The notes under the pieces: generated by a model
What the model saw: the letters and a program-made list of their open reading frames with translations, nothing else
What the model was told of the DNA's origin: nothing
Database searches by the model: none
Position numbers and translations under genes: made by a program
In this document: in pieces, positions 50,806 through 55,479 of the stretch
Layout of the letters: each line of letters begins with the position of its first letter
Numbering within the stretch: the first letter of the stretch is position 1
Origin: Defluviitaleaceae bacterium
Lineage (GTDB): Bacteria > Bacillota > Clostridia > Lachnospirales > WQUN01
Direction of reading: 5' to 3'
Length of the DNA: 55,479 nucleotides
Assembly (NCBI GenBank): GCA_009781755.1
Contig: WQVD01000017.1
Span: forward strand, 1 to 55,479

Positions 50806-51681
50806 ATGATACGAATATGCAGCACCAACGACTTGCCGCAATGCGTGGAAATTGCATTTGCGCGGAACAATGAACCGCAAAACAACAGCGCCTACTGCCC
50901 CAAGTTGCGCGATGGCATTCATGCCGATTTTGCATTTCTTTTGGATAATGTCGGCAGTGTTTTACTGGGCGATTTTGATGGGGATGCGCCGGTGGGATTA
51001 ATGGGTTGCTTCTTCAACCCGGAGAACGGATGGGTGGATTGTTCCGGCCCTTTTTTTGTTGGCGCATGGGATGAAGCACGGGCGCAGGCGTTGTTTGCAC
51101 ATGCACAAAATACAATTGCGGGAGCAACGCGATTTAACTTTTTCTTTGACACGCGCAACGCGGGTTTGCACGAATTGATGACAACATTGCGCGCGCATCG
51201 CAACGACAATGAATATGTGCTGTCGTTGGCACAGGCGGATTATAAACCGCAACCCATTAAACACACGGTAGTCGCGTTCGAAGACAGTTACAAAGACGCC
51301 GTGCTTCTTTTGAAGAACGACACGTGGGCAGAAGCATATTTGACAGACAGCGAATTAATCGGCTCCATAAGCAACGACCGCGATATTTTTTGTACGTTGG
51401 ACGAAGAGGGAGCATTTGTGGGATACGGCGTACTCAAGCGATATGCCGATAAACAACGCATGACCGCAGAGGTCTTTGCCGTAGCCGCACATGCACGGGG
51501 CAGGGGGTATGGTTGGGCGTTATTGAATGCTGTAATCAACGCTGCGTTCGACAAATATGACGCGCAGTCCGTGGATTTGGTTGTGGATAAGTTAAACGAC
51601 CACGCAAGGAAATTATATTTCTCATGCGGATTCAAATTAAATGTGGAAAATGCATCCTATCATATAACCCCCTCCCACTAA
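50806..51681 (+). CDS. Tandem GNAT-family N-acetyltransferase
   Basis: 291 residues with GGAG 10 bases before the ATG. The C-terminal half has the acetyl-CoA loop HARGRGYGWALLNAVI and ends with KLYFSCGFKLNVENASY. The N-terminal half is a second, degenerate GNAT domain (NGWVDCSGPFFVGAWDEARA). The architecture parallels the protein at 2146-3012 but the sequence is clearly different. Substrate unknown. Confidence 0.8.
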   Translation: MIRICSTNDLPQCVEIAFARNNEPQNNSAYCPKLRDGIHADFAFLLDNVGSVLLGDFDGDAPVGLMGCFFNPENGWVDCSGPFFVGAWDEARAQALFAHAQNTIAGATRFNFFFDTRNAGLHELMTTLRAHRNDNEYVLSLAQADYKPQPIKHTVVAFEDSYKDAVLLLKNDTWAEAYLTDSELIGSISNDRDIFCTLDEEGAFVGYGVLKRYADKQRMTAEVFAVAAHARGRGYGWALLNAVINAAFDKYDAQSVDLVVDKLNDHARKLYFSCGFKLNVENASYHITPSH

Positions 51682-51700
51682 TTTAATAACGCAAAAAGCA

Positions 51701-51977
51701 TTGCCTGTAAGCGGAAGCGAAGCGCGAAGCGGCGCAAGGGAACGCGTGGCTAAGCACGCCTTACGGATTCGGGGAGTGAACGGTGCGTGGCGGCTTAGTA
51801 AGACCGTTCGGCTTTCCGCGTAAAGTTGCACATACAAAAACCCCGCTATTCACAAGAACGCGGGAAGACTAACGGCCGCACTTAGCCAACGCGTGCCTTT
51901 CACTCCCCAAATCCGTACAGTGTGCGTGCCACGCGTCCCCTTGCGCCGCTACGCGGCTATGTTCCGTTTACAGGCAA
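51701..51977. repeat. Very long imperfect inverted repeat C (about 80-nt arms)
   Basis: Arm 51701-51780 (TTGCCTGTAAGCGGAAGCGA ... GGGGAGTGAA) is largely complementary to 51899-51977 (TTCACTCCCC ... TTTACAGGCAA). The roughly 118-nt middle contains CCCCGC / GCGGG with a T-run on the minus strand, a leftward terminator-like hairpin. The rest of 51682-52026 holds only the ddl ribosome site. Confidence 0.85.
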
Positions 51978-52026
51978 CCCGCATATATTGTAAGATGTGT
52001 AAAGTTTAGTAGCGAGGGAGCAATTC

Positions 52027-53070
52027 ATGAAAAATATATGCGTAATTTTCGGCGGCGTCAGCAGCGAACATGAAATTTCCGTGCGGTCGGCACAGGGGGT
52101 CATTGATGCGATATGCGGCCACAATATAATCGCCGTGTACGTGACCCGCATGGGGCAATGGCTCATGTACGACGGCAAACTGGATAACCTCGATAGTATT
52201 AATTGGGAGAAATTCGGCACACCTGCCATGTTGAGCCCCGACCGTGTCAATCGCGGCCTCATCCGGCTGGTGAACGACAAGGTCAAGATGATTCCCGTAG
52301 ACGTGGTGATTCCCGTATTGCACGGCCGCAACGGCGAGGACGGCACGATACAAGGCCTGTGCGAGTTGGCGGGCATCCCTTATGTGGGTTGCGGCGTGCT
52401 GTCCAGCGCGGTGTGCATGGACAAAGCCTTCGCCAAGTTGATAGCCGCGGCGCACAAGATTCCGCAGGGCGATTATTTGGTATATAAAAGAGAAGCACTC
52501 GATGACCCCGCCACGCGCAAAGAAGCCCTCGCCAAAATCGGACGCAAGTTACGCTACCCTTGCTTTGTCAAACCCGCTGTGGGCGGCTCCAGCGTAGGCA
52601 TCACCCGCGCCACCAACCGCAAGGAGCTGGACGCGGCCATCGATGCCGCTCTCCAACACGACGACAAAGTCCTCATCGAAAAAGGCATCCCCGGACGCGA
52701 AATCGAATTGGCTGTCTTGGGCCAAGGCGCAACCACCCGCGTTACCGTCCCCGGCGAAATCGTGCCCGACGGCACCTTCTACGACTACGCCGCCAAATAT
52801 GAAAAACCCGCCAGCAAAACCCTCGTCCCCGCCAAACTACCCAAAGACACCATTGCCAAGTTACAAGCCTACGCACTGGCGATGTTCCACGCTGTAGACG
52901 GGCGCGGCTTGGCACGCATCGACTTTTTCGTCTCGGACAAAGGCCAAATCTACCTCAACGAAATCAACACCATGCCCGGCTTCACATCCATCAGTATGTA
53001 TATGAAGCTGTGGGAACACGAAGGCATACCCCGCACAAAACTCATCGAGACGTTGTTGTCATGCGTATAA
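52027..53070 (+). CDS. ddl: D-alanine--D-alanine ligase
   Basis: 347 residues with GGGAG before the ATG. It makes the D-Ala-D-Ala dipeptide for peptidoglycan. Visible are ICVIFGGVSSEHEISVRSAQ at the N-terminus, VIPVLHGRNGEDGTIQGLCE, the ATP-grasp core (CFVKPAVGGSSVGITRA, VLIEKGIPGREIELAVLG) and YLNEINTMPGFTSISMYMKL at the C-terminus. It overlaps murI by 10 bases, giving a two-gene cell-wall precursor unit. Confidence 0.96.
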   Translation: MKNICVIFGGVSSEHEISVRSAQGVIDAICGHNIIAVYVTRMGQWLMYDGKLDNLDSINWEKFGTPAMLSPDRVNRGLIRLVNDKVKMIPVDVVIPVLHGRNGEDGTIQGLCELAGIPYVGCGVLSSAVCMDKAFAKLIAAAHKIPQGDYLVYKREALDDPATRKEALAKIGRKLRYPCFVKPAVGGSSVGITRATNRKELDAAIDAALQHDDKVLIEKGIPGREIELAVLGQGATTRVTVPGEIVPDGTFYDYAAKYEKPASKTLVPAKLPKDTIAKLQAYALAMFHAVDGRGLARIDFFVSDKGQIYLNEINTMPGFTSISMYMKLWEHEGIPRTKLIETLLSCV

Positions 53071-53861
53071 CAACCCCATCCGTCATCGGCGTCATCGACT
53101 CCGGTTTGGGCGGGCTTACGGTGCTGCGCGCCCTGCGTGCGGTCATGCCGGACACGCGGTTCCTCTATTACGGCGACACCGCCCATGCCCCCTACGGCGG
53201 GCGTTCTCCACATGAATTGCTATCCTTCGGCCGCGAAATCGTGGCCTTTCTTTTGGGCAAAGGCGCGACCTCCATTGTGCTGGCTTGCGGCTCCCTGTCG
53301 TCCACGGCATACGACACCCTATGTACCGAATTCCCGCACGTACCCATCACAGACGTGCTGCGACCCGGCGTAGCAGCAGTACGCGCCATCGATCCGCCGC
53401 GCTTGGGCATCATCGCCACCGCTGCCACCATCCGAAGCCGCTTTTTCGAAAACCTCCTGCGCGCTGACAACCCCAACCGCACAATCCTAACCCGCGCATG
53501 CCCCCTCTTCGCCCCGCTGGCCGAAAAGGGCATCTTCGACGGCACGCCCGTGCAATGGGCGGCGGAGCACTACTTGCAAGACTGGCGCGGCAAAATCGAC
53601 GCACTGGTGTTGGGCTGCACGCATTATCCATTGCTGCTGGACCCCTTGCGCGACACCCTGCCCAACGTGCAAATGATAGACTTATCCGAAAGCACCGCCG
53701 CCACAATAAAACAAACGTCCCAAGGCGGAACTGCTAACGGCATAACCATTAATAACGTAACCACCGGCGGCGTTACGTACTACACCAGCGGCAACCCGGA
53801 ACCCTTCGCCCGCTGCGCCGCTAAAATCTTGAGCGAAGCCTGCGATGTGCTGAAGGCATAG
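53061..53861 (+). CDS. murI: Glutamate racemase
   Basis: 266 residues from the ATG at 53061 inside the end of ddl. It makes D-glutamate for peptidoglycan. The N-terminus VIGVIDSGLGGLTVLRAL carries the catalytic-site Asp/Ser; the first catalytic cysteine is in LACGSLSSTAYD (C76) where many homologues have ACNTAS, and the second in LVLGCTHYPLLL. The Gly in place of Asn is a known variant among Clostridia. YYGDTAHAPYGGRSP is also intact. Confidence 0.95.
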   Translation: MRITTPSVIGVIDSGLGGLTVLRALRAVMPDTRFLYYGDTAHAPYGGRSPHELLSFGREIVAFLLGKGATSIVLACGSLSSTAYDTLCTEFPHVPITDVLRPGVAAVRAIDPPRLGIIATAATIRSRFFENLLRADNPNRTILTRACPLFAPLAEKGIFDGTPVQWAAEHYLQDWRGKIDALVLGCTHYPLLLDPLRDTLPNVQMIDLSESTAATIKQTSQGGTANGITINNVTTGGVTYYTSGNPEPFARCAAKILSEACDVLKA

Positions 53862-53882
53862 CGAAAAACATAAATAATTTTC

Positions 53883-53930
53883 AACGGGTTTCAGTTGGTC
53901 GCAGATTGCGACCAACTGAAACCCGTTTTT
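53883..53930 (+). terminator. Dispersed palindrome serving as terminator of ddl-murI
   Basis: AACGGGTTTCAGTTGGTCGC / GCGACCAACTGAAACCCGTT, perfect 20-bp arms, followed by TTTTT. Confidence 0.92.
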
Positions 53931-54140
53931 GTTGACGCGGTTATTTTTGAATGGTACAAATCATATGATGCGCTCTATGGGAGGGTAGACATAGCATAGT
54001 TTGGACAATTTCATCACAATAGCTTCATTAAATGTGATAAAATATTTTTACCGGTTGAATGAAAATTTTTCAAGGTCGTACTTTTGCACCACAACGAATG
54101 TGTCGGGTGCGTAAAATTTATATTTGCGGAGGTTAAGAAA

Positions 54141-54539
54141 ATGACAATTGAAAGTGCAATTTATACAAGTAGAAACGAAGAAGCTGTCGAAATTTACATT
54201 AAGGCTTTCGGCTTAACAAAAGGGTATACTGCTCATAGTGCTGATGGGAAATTAGTATACTCTAAACTCATGAATGGCGATGAACATTTTATTTCTGTTG
54301 TTCCAAGAGATAATTTCAATAAAGACCCCGATGAGCTTTATATCCCTTCACATAGCTTTCAGCCATATGCACAACTATCTGTTGACGGTTTAGGATTAGA
54401 GGGCGTAAAAAAAGCATACGAAATATTAAAGCAAGATGCTATTCGTGCCGAGCCTTTAAGGCCGCTTGATTGGGACGATACTAAAACAGGAAGCGGTATA
54501 GTAGATAAATTCGGATATTTGTGGTGGATTTCTGAATGA
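54141..54539 (+). CDS. VOC-superfamily (glyoxalase/PhnB-like) protein
   Basis: 132 residues from the ATG at 54141 (GGAGG 9 bases upstream). It has the one-domain PhnB/bleomycin-resistance-like layout: RNEEAVEIYIKAFGLTKGYT, KLMNGDEHFISVV and a C-terminal DKFGYLWWIS. Members bind metals or small ligands; the function here is unknown. The A+T-rich leader 53931-54140 holds no other gene. Confidence 0.75.
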   Translation: MTIESAIYTSRNEEAVEIYIKAFGLTKGYTAHSADGKLVYSKLMNGDEHFISVVPRDNFNKDPDELYIPSHSFQPYAQLSVDGLGLEGVKKAYEILKQDAIRAEPLRPLDWDDTKTGSGIVDKFGYLWWISE

Positions 54540-54615
54540 CCATACAGTAGCAAAAAAGAGTTTAACTTGGGCTTGGCGTAATCCCCCTTCACAGCATACA
54601 TACAAGAGGTGTCGC

Positions 54616-54909
54616 TTGATTTTACACATGGATGCAATAAAAAATTCCGTAGCCGGCATCGCCGAGAAATACGGCGTAGCACGTGTATATTTATTCGGTT
54701 CATACGCGCGCGGCGTAGCCGATGAAAATAGCGATATCGACTTGCGCATAGATAAAGACCGCTTGCGTGGCCTATTCCAACTTTCCGGCTTTCAACAAGA
54801 TATAATCGAACGATTGGGTAAACGGGTAGATGTGTTAACGACCCAAAGCCTCGATGACGATTTCCTTCAAACTATTCGCAAAGAGGAGATACTGTTGTAC
54901 GAAAATTGA
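54616..54909 (+). CDS. MNT-type minimal nucleotidyltransferase
   Basis: 97 residues. GAGG 6 bases before the TTG at 54616 favours it over the ATG at 54628. LFGSYARGVADENSDIDLRI is the GS-x-DxD catalytic signature of the MntA group, which in MNT-HEPN pairs adenylylates its HEPN toxin. No HEPN gene follows; instead a terminator does. So it is an orphan antitoxin or an independent nucleotidyltransferase. Confidence 0.85.
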   Translation: MILHMDAIKNSVAGIAEKYGVARVYLFGSYARGVADENSDIDLRIDKDRLRGLFQLSGFQQDIIERLGKRVDVLTTQSLDDDFLQTIRKEEILLYEN

Positions 54910-54942
54910 AGCAAAAGACAAGCAGACTCATACCAAACCACC

Positions 54943-54972
54943 AAAGCGCATCTACCCACGGGTGCGCTTTTT
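54943..54972 (+). terminator. Terminator after the MNT gene
   Basis: AAAGCGCA / TGCGCTTTTT with a 12-nt loop. Confidence 0.85.
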
Positions 54973-55071
54973 CACGCCCAAAACCACTCAACCACCACAC
55001 CCCCAACTAATCTAATCCTTTGCCCTAAAAGCACTTTAAGCGCGAAAACGAAAAAGTGCAGCCAGCTCGAC

Positions 55072-55261
55072 CTCGGCGGGCACGGGTGCGGCAACGTGTC
55101 GGCGCGAATAGCGAAATCACGCATACAGCGGTACGTAGCGGGCTTACGTGAAACCGAGAAGGCTCCCAACGGGAGACAAGCGGTTTCACTTGCCCGATGC
55201 GTGCCGATGTGTGCGTTAGTTCGCGTAGCGCAGACACGTTGCCGTACCCGTGCCCGCCGAG
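55072..55261. repeat. Rod-like structured inverted repeat D, upstream of tuf
   Basis: The outer arms 55072-55105 and 55228-55261 are complementary over 34 bases with two mismatches. The inner part aligns with element A: the identical hairpin GGCTCCCAACGGGAGACAAG enclosed by GTGAAACC / GGTTTCAC, and GCGTTAGTTCGCGTA before the closing arm. A GCACTTT/AAAGTGC hairpin precedes it at about 55031-55060. Confidence 0.85.
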
Positions 55262-55296
55262 GGGGTTCGCCCGCACAATTTTTTCATTTTTAACGC

Positions 55297-55324
55297 TTGC
55301 AAATGCTGGCAATACTGGTATAAT
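55297..55324 (+). promoter_or_regulatory. Promoter of tuf
   Basis: TTGCAA (55297-55302), 16-base spacer, TATAAT (55319-55324), 59 bases before the start. The leader carries GAGGGC-AAC-GCCCTC at about 55343-55357. Confidence 0.75.
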
Positions 55325-55382
55325 ACGCTACGATTACAGTAAGAGGGCAACGCCCTCAACTCAAACCAAGGAGGCGTTTCCC

Positions 55383-55479
55383 ATGGGAAAAGCAAAATTT
55401 GAAAGGAACAAGCCCCACGTCAACATCGGCACCATCGGCCATATTGACCATGGTAAAACCACGTTGACCGCCGCAATCA
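55383..55479 (+). CDS. tuf: Elongation factor Tu, N-terminal end (partial)
   Basis: The first 32 codons, with AAGGAGG 8 bases before the [23 protein letters not shown] followed by [12 protein letters not shown] contains the G1 P-loop GHIDHGKT, diagnostic of EF-Tu, which delivers aminoacyl-tRNA to the ribosome. It has its own promoter and is not preceded by fusA or rpsG, so it is not in the usual str operon position. Confidence 0.97.
   Translation, partial: MGKAKFERNKPHVNIGTIGHIDHGKTTLTAAI

Noticed and set aside
50373..50885. Leftward open frame opposite yihY
   Set aside because: Antisense to a clear membrane-protein gene and extends across its terminator.
54616..55071. MNT-HEPN toxin-antitoxin pair
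   Set aside because: A terminator follows the nucleotidyltransferase and no HEPN-like frame is present before element D.

Overview
The window looks like about 55 kb of chromosome from an endospore-forming member of the Bacillota, probably an uncultured Clostridia-type lineage of medium G+C. The evidence is the yabP-yabQ-divIC sporulation/division cluster, a GerMN-domain protein, a TepA-type ClpP homologue, RNase Y, RecD2, ComEA/ComEC/ComF, AGGAGG-type ribosome binding sites and PadR and ECF regulators. No rRNA, prophage or CRISPR array was seen. Organism assignment is inference from gene content.

Layout. 1-3680: the tail of an aminoglycoside 6-adenylyltransferase-like gene, an unknown protein, a nucleotidyltransferase, a tandem GNAT protein and a membrane protein. 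3752-5746: a 167-bp MITE, a candidate structured RNA, rtcB and tRNA-Leu. 5845-14144: a membrane-anchored HTH protein; the leftward operon response regulator, histidine kinase, gerMN, comEC; then comEA and a divergent D-Ala-D-Ala carboxypeptidase. 14268-19402: an Eco47II-like type II restriction-modification pair, recD2 and comF. 19495-25095: tRNA-Thr, a small membrane protein, and a leftward two-component system with an ABC transporter and an OmpR-type direct-repeat site between them. 25183-29739: palindromes, rny, a HIT protein, a decayed gene and a GH26-like hydrolase. 30197-34382: a methyltransferase, yabP-yabQ-divIC, a membrane protein and an M48 protease. 34437-42377: a PadR-controlled HAAS-SEDS fusion, an RNA/DNA methylase, a GlpA-like oxidoreductase, a sugar kinase and a PIG-L deacetylase. 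42482-50708: a membrane protein, an ECF sigma/anti-sigma pair, nitroreductase, pepD, a glutathionylspermidine-synthase-like ATP-grasp with a Gly/Tyr-tailed membrane partner, tepA, secG and yihY. 50806-55479: a second tandem GNAT protein, ddl-murI, a VOC protein, a MNT-type nucleotidyltransferase and the start of tuf.

The most unusual material is between and inside genes. One family of about 30-bp palindromes occurs at least 11 times with different but still complementary arms; one copy is read in frame inside a FAD oxidoreductase gene. A second structured repeat is read in frame inside recD2, and a third has a 33-nt core identical in two places followed by a hairpin whose arms covary. Two rod-shaped inverted repeats of about 200 bp, upstream of the rny and tuf promoters, share an internal stem-loop core that also covaries. 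A third inverted repeat with roughly 80-nt arms lies before ddl. These are the best candidates for an undescribed family of mobile or RNA-encoding elements. All calls were made by reading the sequence, without database searches.
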